A stretch of DNA of 64,000 bases from Aequorivita todarodis (GCF_028561335.1 NZ_JAQQTG010000006.1:317-64316); one strand, 5' to 3'; positions 25,910-35,655 are shown, counted from the stretch's first letter. Notes: generated by a model not told the origin, from the sequence alone. Numbers and translations: made by a program.

Positions 25910-25936
25910 AAAAAAAGCTCCGAGTTGGAGCTTTTT
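25910..25936. terminator. Bidirectional terminator between aroQ and lpdA
   Basis: AAAAAAGCTCC and GGAGCTTTTT pair around GAGTT, with A and T runs on both sides, and serve two convergent genes. Confidence 0.75.
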
Positions 25937-25977
25937 CAGTCTTATGTCTTCCGTCTTAAAGCGAAGCGGTCTTACGT

Positions 25978-27354
25978 CTATAAGTGAATCACTTCCCCAT
26001 AAGCATCGGCGACCGCTTCCATTACGGCCTCGCTCATCGTTGGGTGCGGGTGGATTGCTTTTAACACTTCGTGGCCAGTGGTTTCCAGTTTTCTTCCCAA
26101 AACAGCTTCGGCAATCATATCGGTTACGCCAGCACCAATCATATGGCAACCCAGCCATTCGCCGTATTTGGCATCAAAAATCACTTTTACAAAACCGTCC
26201 TTTTCACCCGAAGCACTTGCCTTTCCGCTCGCACTGAAGGGGAATTTTCCAACTTTCAGTTCATATCCAGCTTCCTTGGCTTGCTTTTCGGTCATCCCCA
26301 CACTTGCAATTTCTGGCGAAGCATACGTACAGCCCGGAACGTTTCCGTAATCAATCGGTTCTACGTTTAAACCGGCAATTTTTTCAACACAGGTTATTCC
26401 TTCGGCAGAGGCAACGTGGGCGAGGGCAGGGCCGGGCACCACATCGCCAATGGCGTAGTAGCCCGGAATGTTGGTTTGGTACCAATCATTCACCATAATC
26501 TTTCCTTTATCGGTAACGATGCCAACTTCCTCCAGTCCAATATTTTCAATGTTTGAGGCAATTCCCACAGCGGATAGCACGATTTCTGCTTCCAGCGTTT
26601 CTTCGCCTTTGGAAGTCTTCACGGTGGCTTTTACCAGTTTTCCAGAGGTATCCAATTTTTCTACGGAAGAATTGGTCATCACTTTAATACCCGCTTTTTT
26701 GAAGGAGCGCTCAAATTGTTTTGAAACGTCCTCATCTTCCAGCGGCACAAGGTTTGGCAAAAATTCAACGATAGTTACCTCGGTGCCCATGGAGTTGTAG
26801 AAATGTGCAAACTCAACGCCTATGGCGCCACTGCCCACAACTATCATACTTTTTGGCTGTTTTTTTAGTGTCATCGCCTCGCGGTAGCCAATCACTTTTT
26901 TGCCGTCCTGTTTTAGGTTTGGCAATTCGCGGGAACGCGCACCGGTTGCAATGATTATATGGTCTGCGGAATATTCCTTTCCGTCAACATCTACTTTCTT
27001 TCCGGGTTTGATTTTTCCGAAGCCGTTGATAACGTCAATTTTGTTCTTCTTCATCAAAAACTGCACGCCTTTGCTCATGCCATCGGCCACACCGCGGCTC
27101 CGTTCAATTACTTTTCCGAAGTCCTTATCAAATTCCTTTACGGTTAGCCCGTAACTGTCTGCATGTTTTAGGTAATCAAAAACCTGGGCGCTCTTTAAAA
27201 GCGCTTTGGTAGGGATACATCCCCAGTTCAGACAAACGCCCCCAAGGCTTTCCTTTTCAATGATGGCGGTCTTTAAACCTAATTGTGAAGCCCTTATGGC
27301 GGTAACATAGCCGCCCGGACCGCTTCCTAAAACTATTACGTCGTATTTGCTCAT
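25978..27354 (-). CDS. lpdA: Dihydrolipoyl dehydrogenase
   Basis: A 458-residue flavoprotein, the E3 component that reoxidises dihydrolipoamide in the pyruvate, 2-oxoglutarate and branched-chain dehydrogenase complexes and in glycine cleavage. It has the FAD motif VIVLGSGPGGYV (about 6-17), the redox pair C41 and C46 in GGVCLNWGCIPT, the NAD motif (about 170-200, VGSGAIGVEFA) and the catalytic HPHPTMSE near residue 435. Length and motifs are normal. None of the E1 or E2 genes is adjacent. A repeat-rich spacer separates it from msrB downstream of the same strand. Confidence 0.92.
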   Translation of the reverse strand: MSKYDVIVLGSGPGGYVTAIRASQLGLKTAIIEKESLGGVCLNWGCIPTKALLKSAQVFDYLKHADSYGLTVKEFDKDFGKVIERSRGVADGMSKGVQFLMKKNKIDVINGFGKIKPGKKVDVDGKEYSADHIIIATGARSRELPNLKQDGKKVIGYREAMTLKKQPKSMIVVGSGAIGVEFAHFYNSMGTEVTIVEFLPNLVPLEDEDVSKQFERSFKKAGIKVMTNSSVEKLDTSGKLVKATVKTSKGEETLEAEIVLSAVGIASNIENIGLEEVGIVTDKGKIMVNDWYQTNIPGYYAIGDVVPGPALAHVASAEGITCVEKIAGLNVEPIDYGNVPGCTYASPEIASVGMTEKQAKEAGYELKVGKFPFSASGKASASGEKDGFVKVIFDAKYGEWLGCHMIGAGVTDMIAEAVLGRKLETTGHEVLKAIHPHPTMSEAVMEAVADAYGEVIHL

Positions 27355-27445
27355 TTTTTGTGTTTAAGTCAGAATATTTGAAGGTACGAAATTACAAAAT
27401 TCCAAGTAACAAGCACCAAATTCCAAATAAATTCCAAATAACAAT

Positions 27446-27462
27446 CCAGATAGCTATCGGGG
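27446..27462. repeat. GATAGCTATCGGGG palindromic repeat, copy 1
   Basis: CCAGATAGCTATCGGGG is one of three related copies (others at 52798-52812 and 56866-56881). It lies inside a run of AAATTCCAAATAA repeats in the spacer between lpdA and msrB. Confidence 0.55.
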
Positions 27463-27503
27463 CCAAAACCCAAATAAATTCCAATAGTGAAAATTCAAAA
27501 AAC

Positions 27504-27545
27504 AAAAAATTCCAAAAGATTGCCCCTTTGGAATTTTATTTTTTG
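27504..27545. terminator. Terminator of the msrB operon
   Basis: On the minus strand AAAATTCCAAAG pairs with CTTTTGGAATTTT and is followed by T, 10 bases or so after the msrB stop. The hairpin is built from the AATTCC repeat. Confidence 0.6.
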
Positions 27546-27555
27546 GTTTTCGAAT

Positions 27556-27960
27556 TTATTTCTTTTGAAAATTAAGTGAAAGCGAATTCACACAATACCG
27601 TTGTCCCGTTTCGGTGGGTCCATCCTCAAAAACATGCCCCAAATGGCTTCCACAGTTGGAGCATAGAATTTCCGTTCGCATCATTCCGTGGGTGGTATCC
27701 TTTATGTATTCCACGGCACCTTCAATGGAATCGTCAAAGGATGGCCATCCGCAATTACTTTCAAACTTGTTGTCGCTTTTGAAAAGCGGGGTGTGGCACG
27801 CACCGCAAAGGTAGGTGCCGTTTTCAAAAGTAAGATTGTATTCCCCGGTTCGTGGAAACTCCGTTCCTTTCTCGCGGAGGATGTGGTAGCGTTTTTCGCC
27901 CAGTTCCTCGCGCCATTCGGCTTCCGATTTTGTAATGGGATATTTATTTGGATTCTCCAT
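27556..27960 (-). CDS. msrB: Peptide-methionine (R)-S-oxide reductase, cytosolic
   Basis: A 134-residue MsrB that reduces R-methionine sulfoxide in proteins. The catalytic cysteine is in RYCVNSLSLNF near the C-terminus, and zinc is held by the pairs CGAC and CSNC. There is no signal peptide, so it should be cytosolic. Its start lies 17 bases inside the upstream lipoprotein MsrB, so the two are translationally coupled. The pair looks like a duplication followed by a change of compartment. Confidence 0.92.
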   Translation of the reverse strand: MENPNKYPITKSEAEWREELGEKRYHILREKGTEFPRTGEYNLTFENGTYLCGACHTPLFKSDNKFESNCGWPSFDDSIEGAVEYIKDTTHGMMRTEILCSNCGSHLGHVFEDGPTETGQRYCVNSLSLNFQKK

Positions 27961-28441
27961 TGTCTGGTATAAATTTTAAGGCCACGCCGTTAATACAGTG
28001 TCTTTTTCCTGTGGTTTCCTTTGGACCGTCGTTAAACATGTGTCCCAAATGCCCGCCGCAGGTAGCGCAATGCTCCTCCGTTCTTGTGTAACCAAGTTTA
28101 TTGTCTGTTGAAAAGACGACATTGCCTTTAATTTCCCTATCAAAACTTGGCCAGCCCGTGCCGCTATCGAACTTATGTTTACTTTCAAAAACGGGGGTTC
28201 CGCAACCTGCGCATACGTAGGTGCCAACTCGGTGATTGTCGTTCAACTCACTGGTGAAGGCGCGCTCGGTTCCTTCGTGGCGCAGCACATTGTAGGCTTC
28301 GGGAGACAGTTGTGCTTTCCATTCGGCATCGGTTTTGGTCACCTTAAAGGTTTCCTGTTTTGCTGCCTTGCTTTTTTGGGCGGGAGCATTACAACTGAAG
28401 AGCAAAAAGCTAAAAACAAATAAGGTGCTTAAAAACTTCAT
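27944..28441 (-). CDS. msrB: Peptide-methionine (R)-S-oxide reductase, lipoprotein form
   Basis: A 165-residue MsrB with a lipoprotein signal (MKFLSTLFVFSFLLFSCNAP, lipid cysteine 17) and a spacer of about 15 residues. The zinc pairs are CAGC and CATC, and the catalytic cysteine lies in RHCINGVALKF. It is expected to repair oxidised proteins in the periplasm or on the outer membrane. It is preceded by a collagen-like lipoprotein gene with a one-base gap and followed by the cytosolic MsrB with a 17-base overlap. A dedicated electron donor is not in view. Confidence 0.9.
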   Translation of the reverse strand: MKFLSTLFVFSFLLFSCNAPAQKSKAAKQETFKVTKTDAEWKAQLSPEAYNVLRHEGTERAFTSELNDNHRVGTYVCAGCGTPVFESKHKFDSGTGWPSFDREIKGNVVFSTDNKLGYTRTEEHCATCGGHLGHMFNDGPKETTGKRHCINGVALKFIPDNGESK

Positions 28442-28442
28442 T

Positions 28443-28964
28443 TTAAAGTTCTATTTTTTCAATTTGCGAATCGTCCATTTGCATCATTTGCAGCAATTCC
28501 TTCATTGAAGGGTTTGTTCGGGCAAATTCTGCGGGAACAACAGCTATACGGAATGTTTGATTGTTTGTGAAATCTGTTCCTAAAGTATTTAGATCAAAAT
28601 TTCCGTCTAAAAATATTTTCACATCCAAAAATGTATGGTCGAAACTATATAATAATGTCCCTTGGTTTAGAAAGTATGTTTGTGGCAGTTGTTCCCAAAC
28701 ATCGATAGGGCCACCATTTCCGGGAATCACTTCAACCAAACGGTAAACCAAAATAGCGTCACTTTCATATACTTCCACATTTGAAGGGTAGGCAATTAAG
28801 TTTTCGAAATTATTACCGCTATTGAAATTAACGGTTGTTTCAAAAACCTGTGCATAAACCAATCCACCGTCCAATCCCGGAGGTCCCGGAGGCCCTGGAT
28901 CGCCTTCGCAGGAAGTAAATAAAACTGTTGTTGAAAGGGCTAAAAAAAGAAGTATGTTTTTCAT
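28443..28964 (-). CDS. Lipoprotein with short collagen-like segment
   Basis: A 173-residue lipoprotein (lipid cysteine 19 in TTVLFTSCEGDPG). It has a GPPGPPG-type collagen-like segment (GDPGPPGPPGLDGG) right after the lipid site, then a beta-rich region (FETTVNFNSGNNF, RLVEVIPGNGGPIDVW) and a C-terminus with MKELLQMMQMDDSQ. The last part is unusually rich in methionine for a protein made beside two methionine sulfoxide reductases. It is the first gene of a three-gene run (one-base gap to the next), so it may be a substrate or a scaffold for MsrB; this is inference. The family is not recognised. Confidence 0.75.
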   Translation of the reverse strand: MKNILLFLALSTTVLFTSCEGDPGPPGPPGLDGGLVYAQVFETTVNFNSGNNFENLIAYPSNVEVYESDAILVYRLVEVIPGNGGPIDVWEQLPQTYFLNQGTLLYSFDHTFLDVKIFLDGNFDLNTLGTDFTNNQTFRIAVVPAEFARTNPSMKELLQMMQMDDSQIEKIEL

Positions 28965-29185
28965 AATATAGGTTTTTTAAAATTTCTATGGTTTCTGAAT
29001 GTTCAAAAGTCGTTCCAACTTTTAAGAGTGAATAAATTTAAAGGCTTCCGCAACACTTCACTATTAAAGAAACACTAAAGTTTGTAGTTTTTGGAACAAT
29101 TATTGAAAAATCCAATTTTAGAATAATTTTAATAGTCTGCTACGTTTTATATTTCTAATTTTAACATTTAAACAAAACCATCATT

Positions 29186-30007
29186 ATGAAATTTTCAAAA
29201 TCACTTTCCATTTTACTATTGGGAGCGCTCGCAGTGGCCTGTAGTACAAATCCCTTCACGGGAAAACAAACCTTGGCTCTGGTCCCAAATTCGCAGATCC
29301 TGCCGATGGCTTTTCAGCAATACCAAGAGTTTTTATCTGAGCATAAGGTTGTAAACAATACGGCAGATGCACGGATGGTTAAAAGTGTAGGGCAAAAAAT
29401 TGCCGCTGCTGCAGAAAGGTACTTGACCGCAAACGGCTATGCAGGGTATTTGGCCGATTACAGATGGGAATACAATCTTGTGGATAGTAAAGAGGTAAAC
29501 GCGTGGTGTATGCCCGGGGGAAAAATAGTGGTTTATACGGGTATTTTGCCAATAACTAAGGACGAAGCAGGATTGGCGGCAGTTATGGGCCACGAGGTTG
29601 CGCACGCCCTTGCCAACCATGGGCAACAGCGAATGAGTGCTGCCCAATTGCAACAAGTGGGCGCTGTGGCGGGAAATATAGCCTTGGCAAACAACCCGGA
29701 GAACCAGCAGATTTTCAATACGGCCTATGGCTTGGGAACTAACGTGGGGGTAATGCTTCCTTTTAGCAGAAGCCACGAAACCGAGGCAGACCATATTGGG
29801 CTTATTTTAATGGCCATTGCTGGTTATGAGCCTGCGGTTGCCGCAGAACTTTGGCAACGCATGCAAGCCCAGGAAAACGGAAATACACCACCAGAATTTT
29901 TAAGCACTCACCCTTCCAGTAGTACGAGAATCCAAAACATTCAGGCTTGGGCTCCCGAGGCAAGGGCCGAAGCCAGAAAATTTGGGGTTACCAATTTCAA
30001 AAGATAG
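29186..30007 (+). CDS. M48 family zinc metalloprotease, lipoprotein
   Basis: A 273-residue lipoprotein (lipid cysteine 19 in ALAVACSTN). The zinc motif HEVAHALANH is at residues 136-145, and the third ligand is in HETEADHIGL near 204. This is the BepA/LoiP/Oma1 type of periplasmic M48 protease, which in other bacteria assists or clears outer-membrane proteins. It is complete, and no TPR region is fused. The gene stands alone and is divergent from the msrB group. Confidence 0.88.
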   Translation: MKFSKSLSILLLGALAVACSTNPFTGKQTLALVPNSQILPMAFQQYQEFLSEHKVVNNTADARMVKSVGQKIAAAAERYLTANGYAGYLADYRWEYNLVDSKEVNAWCMPGGKIVVYTGILPITKDEAGLAAVMGHEVAHALANHGQQRMSAAQLQQVGAVAGNIALANNPENQQIFNTAYGLGTNVGVMLPFSRSHETEADHIGLILMAIAGYEPAVAAELWQRMQAQENGNTPPEFLSTHPSSSTRIQNIQAWAPEARAEARKFGVTNFKR

Positions 30008-30045
30008 CATAGGGGTCACCTAAATTTTTAATCGATTATTTTCAA

Positions 30046-30071
30046 AATCCCGCAAGAAGCGGGATTTTTTA
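30046..30071 (+). terminator. Terminator of the M48 gene
   Basis: AATCCCGC pairs with GCGGGATT around AAGAA and a T run follows. Confidence 0.8.
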
Positions 30072-30105
30072 TTAGTTTAGTAACCTCAAAAAATGGAAAG
30101 CCAAC

Positions 30106-31425
30106 ATGCCCAACTTACCTAAAGGAAGTAAAAAACTGCTAAATGCCTGGGCTTTTTACGATTGGGCAAATTCAGTTTACAGCCTCGTAATCGCTTCGGC
30201 TATTTTTCCTATTTATTATCAGGCACTTTTTAAAACAGCTGATGTTACAACGGTTTCTATTTTGGGTGGAAATATTCGCAGCACGCCTTTAATTAGTTAT
30301 ACCACGGCCGCAGCATTTTTGTTGGTCGCTTTTATTTCGCCATTGCTTTCGGGGATTGCCGATTATGTGGGCAATAAGAAGAATTTTATGCAGTTTTTCT
30401 GTTATCTGGGGGCGCTATCGTGTATGGGGCTTTATTTTTTCAGTATTGAGAATATTCACATCAGCCTTCTTTTTTATTTTTTTGGATTGATCGGCTTTTG
30501 GGGCAGTCTGGTTTTCTATAACTCCTATTTGCCCGATGTTGCTTTTCCCGAGCAGCAGGACAGGGTGAGCGCCCGCGGCTATTCCTATGGATATATAGGA
30601 AGTGTTGTTTTGTTGCTTTTCAATTTGGGAATGGTCATGAACCCTGAAACCTTCGGGTTTGGGGAAGGGGGCGAGGCAAGTATGGAGGCCATGCGCTGGT
30701 CTTTTGTTAGCGTAGGTGCTTGGTGGATTCTCTTTAGCCAGTATTCTTTTTATTTTCTTCCGAAAGGAAACAAAAGTGGAAAAAAAGTAAGCACCAAAAT
30801 ACTTTTGAACGGTTTCCGGGAATTGAAAAGTGTCTATAATTCGCTTTCAGAAAATATTCAGCTTAAAAGATATCTGGCGGCATTCTTTGTTTACAGCATG
30901 GCCGTACAGACCGTGATGCTGGTAGCCACCTATTTTGGGGAACAGGAAATTGCCTGGGGGAGCGACGACGCAAAAACAATGGGGTTGATTGTAAGTATTC
31001 TTATCATCCAGCTTGTTGCGGTGGGAGGTGCTATTTTAACATCGCGTGCCTCGGGAAAATTTGGAAATATTCCCGTTCTGATCGTAATAAACATAATTTG
31101 GGTAGGCATTTGTGTGGTCGCATTTTTTATAGAACTGCCCCTTCAATTCTATGCCACTGCGGGAGTGGTGGGCTTGGTTATGGGCGGAATACAATCGCTT
31201 TCACGATCCACCTATTCAAAATTTTTGCCCGACACGAAAGACACTACCTCCTATTTCAGCTTTTATGATGTTGCCGAAAAGATTGGGATTGTAATAGGAA
31301 TGCTGATTTATGGATTTATCGATCAAATAACCGGGAGTATGCGCAACTCCATATTATTTCTCGTTTTGTTTTTTATGACGGGCGTATTTTTACTATTAAG
31401 AGTACCAAGAAATAAAACCAATTAA
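30106..31425 (+). CDS. MFS transporter, UMF1/Atg22-like family
   Basis: A 439-residue inner-membrane protein with about 12 hydrophobic segments. The N-terminal AWAFYDWANSVYSLVIASAI and the conserved GGIQSLSRSTYSKFLP near residue 360 are typical of the UMF1 family (Vps22/Atg22-like), which in yeast moves amino acids out of the vacuole. The bacterial substrate is unknown. It is followed after 47 bases by the repeat lipoprotein gene in the same direction. There is no dedicated transport partner. Confidence 0.85.
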   Translation: MPNLPKGSKKLLNAWAFYDWANSVYSLVIASAIFPIYYQALFKTADVTTVSILGGNIRSTPLISYTTAAAFLLVAFISPLLSGIADYVGNKKNFMQFFCYLGALSCMGLYFFSIENIHISLLFYFFGLIGFWGSLVFYNSYLPDVAFPEQQDRVSARGYSYGYIGSVVLLLFNLGMVMNPETFGFGEGGEASMEAMRWSFVSVGAWWILFSQYSFYFLPKGNKSGKKVSTKILLNGFRELKSVYNSLSENIQLKRYLAAFFVYSMAVQTVMLVATYFGEQEIAWGSDDAKTMGLIVSILIIQLVAVGGAILTSRASGKFGNIPVLIVINIIWVGICVVAFFIELPLQFYATAGVVGLVMGGIQSLSRSTYSKFLPDTKDTTSYFSFYDVAEKIGIVIGMLIYGFIDQITGSMRNSILFLVLFFMTGVFLLLRVPRNKTN

Positions 31426-31472
31426 ACAATTTTTGTTTAAGTTTGCGTTTATTACCTACAAACTACTTATTT

Positions 31473-32864
31473 ATGAAGAAAATGTATCTTTTGAAAGGAA
31501 TGCTTCTTGCATTTATAGTCTTTCAATTTTTTTCCTGTGAAAACGAGCCCCTCACAGGTGAATTTGTCCAAGAGGAGCAAAACGATGCCGATGAAGGACA
31601 GTTTAAAGCCCAAATTGCCGGACAGGAATTTATTGCAGCCTCAACCAGTGCAACAATGACTTCTGAAAATGAATTGGTTATTACAGGTTCAAAACCCGGT
31701 GGAGAAGATATTGTTTTGGGCATTGCCAATGCTGCGGTTGGAACATTTAGCTTAACCACAGGAGGTACCAATGAAAATGCCGGAGCTTATTTTGACGGTT
31801 CGGTAAACCTGCTTCCTTATATTTCTGCCCAAGCCTTGGGAGGTTCGGGACAATTGAAGATTACCGAATTGAATACCGACGCAAAAACGGTTTCGGGAAC
31901 CTTCAGTTTTGTAGGGTTCCGTGTAAAGGTTGACGGAAATGGCGACCCGGTCCTTGACGGAAATGGCAATCCCGTTATGGAAAGCATCGAAATTTCAAGA
32001 GGCGCATTTAATGCAATATCATATATCCTTGACGATACCGGAGGCGGTGGCGGAAACACTCCCGAAAACGAATTTTTCGCAAAAGTGGACGGCGTTGATT
32101 TTGTACCCGATACTATTTCGGTTACAGAACCCTTAGTCGGCGATGTACATATGATCAAGATTGAGGCAAGGAATGCCGAAAGACAGCTCATGCGTATTGA
32201 TATTCCGCGTTCATTGGGTGTGGGTACCTTCAATATGGTCCGAATTTCAGATGGAACAAAATTGATAGCCCTGTACAATGCCGGCGATGGCGCGGAAAAC
32301 CTTACTTCCGATCCCGGAACGATAACAATTTCTGAATTTGACCTTGAAGCGGGAGTGCTGAAAGCTACTTTCAACTTTACGGGAACAGATCCGCTAAACC
32401 AATTGCCGGATATAGTTGAAGTAACGGAAGGCAGTTTTACCGCATATTTTGAAGGGGTTCCCGGGGCAAACAATACCTTCTCTGCAAATATTGACGGAGC
32501 AGCGTATGCTCCAGATGAGCTAATTGTTGAAACATCTGTTGTTAACCAGTATCCAAGAGTTTCAATAACAACGACCAAAGACGACAAAAGGATGGTGCTT
32601 ACGTTCCCATTGACAGTTACCGAAGGTACTTTTGAAATGGGAACCGAAGTTATTGATGGTGATGAAATTGTAGCAACCTACACGCCAGTAGTCGGAACGT
32701 CAATTACCTACGTTTCAATTCCCGGAAGTTTGGTGATTACCAATTACGACCTTGCCAACGGAATCATTGAGGGAATCTTCAACTTTACGGGAAGGGATGC
32801 TTCCGGACAAGATCCGACGATTTATCAAATTACGGGAGGGGAATTTTTAGTGGTACTTCCGTAA
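31473..32864 (+). CDS. Lipoprotein with three tandem DUF6252-like domains
   Basis: A 463-residue lipoprotein. The ATG at 31473 gives a good lipobox (MKKMYLLKGMLLAFIVFQFF then SC); an earlier in-frame TTG at 31443 would only add an odd tail. Three related beta domains follow, each starting with a phrase like FKAQIAGQEFIA, FFAKVDGVDFVP or FSANIDGAAYAP and continuing to a GTF-type strand (VGTFSLTTGG, VGTFNMVRI, EGTFEMGTE), then YDLxxGxxxGxFNFTG. Domains are at roughly 35-160, 185-310 and 325-460. Flavobacterial proteins of this type are annotated DUF6252 and have no assigned role. Probably outer-membrane or surface. Confidence 0.8.
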   Translation: MKKMYLLKGMLLAFIVFQFFSCENEPLTGEFVQEEQNDADEGQFKAQIAGQEFIAASTSATMTSENELVITGSKPGGEDIVLGIANAAVGTFSLTTGGTNENAGAYFDGSVNLLPYISAQALGGSGQLKITELNTDAKTVSGTFSFVGFRVKVDGNGDPVLDGNGNPVMESIEISRGAFNAISYILDDTGGGGGNTPENEFFAKVDGVDFVPDTISVTEPLVGDVHMIKIEARNAERQLMRIDIPRSLGVGTFNMVRISDGTKLIALYNAGDGAENLTSDPGTITISEFDLEAGVLKATFNFTGTDPLNQLPDIVEVTEGSFTAYFEGVPGANNTFSANIDGAAYAPDELIVETSVVNQYPRVSITTTKDDKRMVLTFPLTVTEGTFEMGTEVIDGDEIVATYTPVVGTSITYVSIPGSLVITNYDLANGIIEGIFNFTGRDASGQDPTIYQITGGEFLVVLP

Positions 32865-32884
32865 GAAAAAATACAGCCTGCCGC

Positions 32885-32921
32885 AAAAGCCGTCTTTGGG
32901 ATATCCTAAGACGGCTTTTTC
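32885..32921 (+). terminator. Terminator of the repeat lipoprotein gene
   Basis: AAAGCCGTCTT pairs with AAGACGGCTTT around an 11-base loop and a T run follows. Confidence 0.8.
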
Positions 32922-33058
32922 AATTCTCGCTTTGCGATTTTCAGAATAAAAGCAAGAGCATAACTGGCACAACTCTTGAATTATAGAAGAAAAGAGGCTG
33001 TAAAACGTTTGATATTCAGCGTTCTTTCATAAAATAAATAGAAACTTTATACTAATTA

Positions 33059-33092
33059 GACACTGTGCGCAATTCATTTGTGACACAATGTC
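33059..33092. promoter_or_regulatory. Dyad upstream of lon
   Basis: GACACTGTG (33059-33067) is an inverted repeat, with one mismatch, of CACAATGTC (33084-33092). Flanking TTAG and CTAA extend it. The second arm ends 12 bases before the lon ATG, where a repressor would block transcription or initiation. No TAnnTTTG was found near. Confidence 0.45.
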
Positions 33093-33104
33093 CTAAAACA
33101 ATAT

Positions 33105-35555
33105 ATGGCAAATTCAAAACTTACATCATTAGACAAGTTGTCATTTCAGGATTTAAATGAAGATGCAGAATTTATCCCGCTCATGTCTTCCGAAGACGAA
33201 GATGCAATGCACAAAGAAGAGCTTCCTGAAATACTTCCCATTTTACCCCTTAGAAACACCGTGTTGTTCCCCGGCGTTGTAATCCCGATTACTGCGGGAC
33301 GCGATAAGTCAATTAAACTTATAAACGAAACAAACAAGGGGAATAAGGTTATAGGCGTAGTTTCACAAAAGGATGAAAATGAAGAGGAACCAGATATTGG
33401 GGACATCAATACCATTGGTACCGTGGCCCAAATTCTGAGGGTCCTGAAAATGCCCGACGGCAATACTACGGTAATCATTCAAGGAAAAAAGCGCTTTGAG
33501 GTTACAGAGGTGATAACCACCACTCCATACATGACCGCGACCATTAGAGAGGTAGCCGAAGCTCGTCCTGAAAAGGAAAGCGAAGAGTTTAGGGCAATCA
33601 TCGATTCCATAAAGGAAATGGCGCTGCAAATAATCAAGCAAAGCCCGAATATTCCCTCGGAAGCGGCCTTTGCCATAAAAAATATTGAAAGCTCCAGTTT
33701 CCTTATCAATTTTGTTTCTTCAAACTTAAATATTGAAGTTGAGGAAAAACAAGCGCTTTTGGAAATAAACAACCTGAAGGATCGCGCACTGGAAACGCTT
33801 CGGTATATGAATATGGAAATCCAGAAGCTTTCGCTCCGCAACGATATACAAAGCAAAGTCCAGAGCGACATCAACCAACAACAGCGCGAGTATTTTCTTC
33901 AACAACAGATGAAAACCATTCAAGAGGAATTGGGCGGTTCAACAATGGAAGAAGAGATAGAGGAGATGAGCGTACGTTCCAAAACCAAAAAATGGAGCAA
34001 AGAGGTTGAAAAACATTTTCAGAAAGAGCTTTCCAAAATGCAACGCATGAACCCGCAAGTGGCAGAATACAGCATTCAGCGCAACTATTTGGAGCTGCTT
34101 TTGGAATTGCCTTGGAACAAATACAGCAAGGACAAGTTCGATTTAAAACGCGCCAGAAAAGTTTTGGATCGCGACCATTACGGACTTGATGACGTTAAAA
34201 AGCGGATCATCGAATACTTGGCGGTTTTGAAATTGCGAAACGATATGAAATCGCCAATCCTTTGCCTTTACGGCCCTCCGGGAGTTGGTAAGACTTCTTT
34301 GGGAAAATCAATCGCAGAAGCCTTGGGCAGAAAATACGTACGGATGAGCTTGGGCGGCCTTCGCGATGAAGCTGAAATCCGCGGGCACCGAAAAACCTAT
34401 ATAGGTGCCATGCCCGGACGGATTGTTCAAAGTATCAAAAAGGCAGGGACCAGCAATCCCGTTTTCGTTTTGGATGAAATTGATAAAATTTCAGCAAGCA
34501 ACCAGGGAGACCCGTCCTCAGCGATGCTTGAAGTGCTGGACCCAGAGCAAAACAATTCGTTTTACGATAACTTTTTGGAGCTTGGCTATGATCTTTCCAA
34601 AGTGATGTTTATTGCTACCTCAAATAGTTTGAGCACCATTCAGCCCGCATTGCGAGACAGGATGGAGATTATAGACGTTACAGGTTATACCATAGAGGAA
34701 AAGGTGGAAATTGCAAAAAGGCACTTGCTTCCAAAACAATTGAAAGAGCACGGAATGAAGAACGATGCCCTGAAAATCGCGAAGCCACAACTTGAAAAAA
34801 TCGTGGAAGGATACACCCGCGAAAGTGGCGTGCGAGGTTTGGAAAAACAGATCGCCAAAATGGTCCGTTATGCCGCGATGAAAATTGCGATGGAAGAAGC
34901 ATACGAAGTGAAAGTTACCAATGAGATTATCGTTGAGGTTTTGGGCGCCCCCAGGATGGAACGCGATAAATATGAGAATAACGATGTAGCAGGCGTGGTT
35001 ACGGGCCTTGCGTGGACAAGGGTTGGTGGCGACATACTTTTTATAGAATCTACGCTTTCCAAAGGAAAAGGTACTTTAAATATGACCGGAAACCTTGGAA
35101 AAGTCATGAAGGAATCTGCCACCATTGCTTTGGAATACATAAAATCCAATGCCGAGCAGTTAGACATTAATCCAGATATTTTTGAAAATTATAATGTCCA
35201 TATTCACGTACCGGAAGGAGCTACGCCAAAAGACGGGCCAAGTGCTGGAATAACGATGCTCACTTCCTTGGTTTCACTTTTTACACAGCGGAAAGTAAAG
35301 AAATCCATTGCGATGACCGGAGAAATAACACTTCGCGGCAAAGTGCTGCCCGTTGGCGGAATTAAGGAAAAAATACTTGCCGCAAAACGCGCCCGTATCA
35401 AGGAAATTCTTCTTTGTGAAGACAACAAACGCGATATAGAAGAAATAAAACCCGAATATTTAAAAGGCTTGACTTTCCATTACGTTAAGGATATGAGCGA
35501 TGTCTTGAATCTGGCATTGACAAAGGAAAAGGTAAAAAACGCCAAAAAACTTTAA
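33105..35555 (+). CDS. lon: ATP-dependent protease Lon
   Basis: An 816-residue cytosolic protease of the bacterial LonA type. It has an N-terminal substrate-binding domain (about 40-240, [20 protein letters not shown]), a coiled linker, an AAA+ domain with Walker [10 protein letters not shown] near 390 and Walker [10 protein letters not shown], and a C-terminal serine-lysine protease domain with S713 (DGPSAGITM) and K756 (GGIKEK). It degrades misfolded and regulatory proteins. A hairpin terminator follows at 35605-35655. The dyad just upstream suggests stress control by an unidentified regulator. Confidence 0.95.
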   Translation: MANSKLTSLDKLSFQDLNEDAEFIPLMSSEDEDAMHKEELPEILPILPLRNTVLFPGVVIPITAGRDKSIKLINETNKGNKVIGVVSQKDENEEEPDIGDINTIGTVAQILRVLKMPDGNTTVIIQGKKRFEVTEVITTTPYMTATIREVAEARPEKESEEFRAIIDSIKEMALQIIKQSPNIPSEAAFAIKNIESSSFLINFVSSNLNIEVEEKQALLEINNLKDRALETLRYMNMEIQKLSLRNDIQSKVQSDINQQQREYFLQQQMKTIQEELGGSTMEEEIEEMSVRSKTKKWSKEVEKHFQKELSKMQRMNPQVAEYSIQRNYLELLLELPWNKYSKDKFDLKRARKVLDRDHYGLDDVKKRIIEYLAVLKLRNDMKSPILCLYGPPGVGKTSLGKSIAEALGRKYVRMSLGGLRDEAEIRGHRKTYIGAMPGRIVQSIKKAGTSNPVFVLDEIDKISASNQGDPSSAMLEVLDPEQNNSFYDNFLELGYDLSKVMFIATSNSLSTIQPALRDRMEIIDVTGYTIEEKVEIAKRHLLPKQLKEHGMKNDALKIAKPQLEKIVEGYTRESGVRGLEKQIAKMVRYAAMKIAMEEAYEVKVTNEIIVEVLGAPRMERDKYENNDVAGVVTGLAWTRVGGDILFIESTLSKGKGTLNMTGNLGKVMKESATIALEYIKSNAEQLDINPDIFENYNVHIHVPEGATPKDGPSAGITMLTSLVSLFTQRKVKKSIAMTGEITLRGKVLPVGGIKEKILAAKRARIKEILLCEDNKRDIEEIKPEYLKGLTFHYVKDMSDVLNLALTKEKVKNAKKL

Positions 35556-35604
35556 ACAGTTTTCCTTAATGATTTCAGTTGTAAAAACCGTTGCGTTTTG
35601 TAAT

Positions 35605-35655
35605 ATTTTGACGATAGTCCCAAATTCTAAAGGGATTGTCGTCAAAATTTTTATT
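35605..35655 (+). terminator. Terminator of lon
   Basis: ATTTTGACGATAGTCCC pairs with GGGATTGTCGTCAAAAT over 17 positions if G-U pairs are allowed, and is followed by TTTTTATTTC. Confidence 0.7.

Noticed and set aside
31817-32587. 256-codon frame opposite the repeat lipoprotein
   Set aside because: Antisense to the repeat domains; serine- and proline-rich translation is a by-product.
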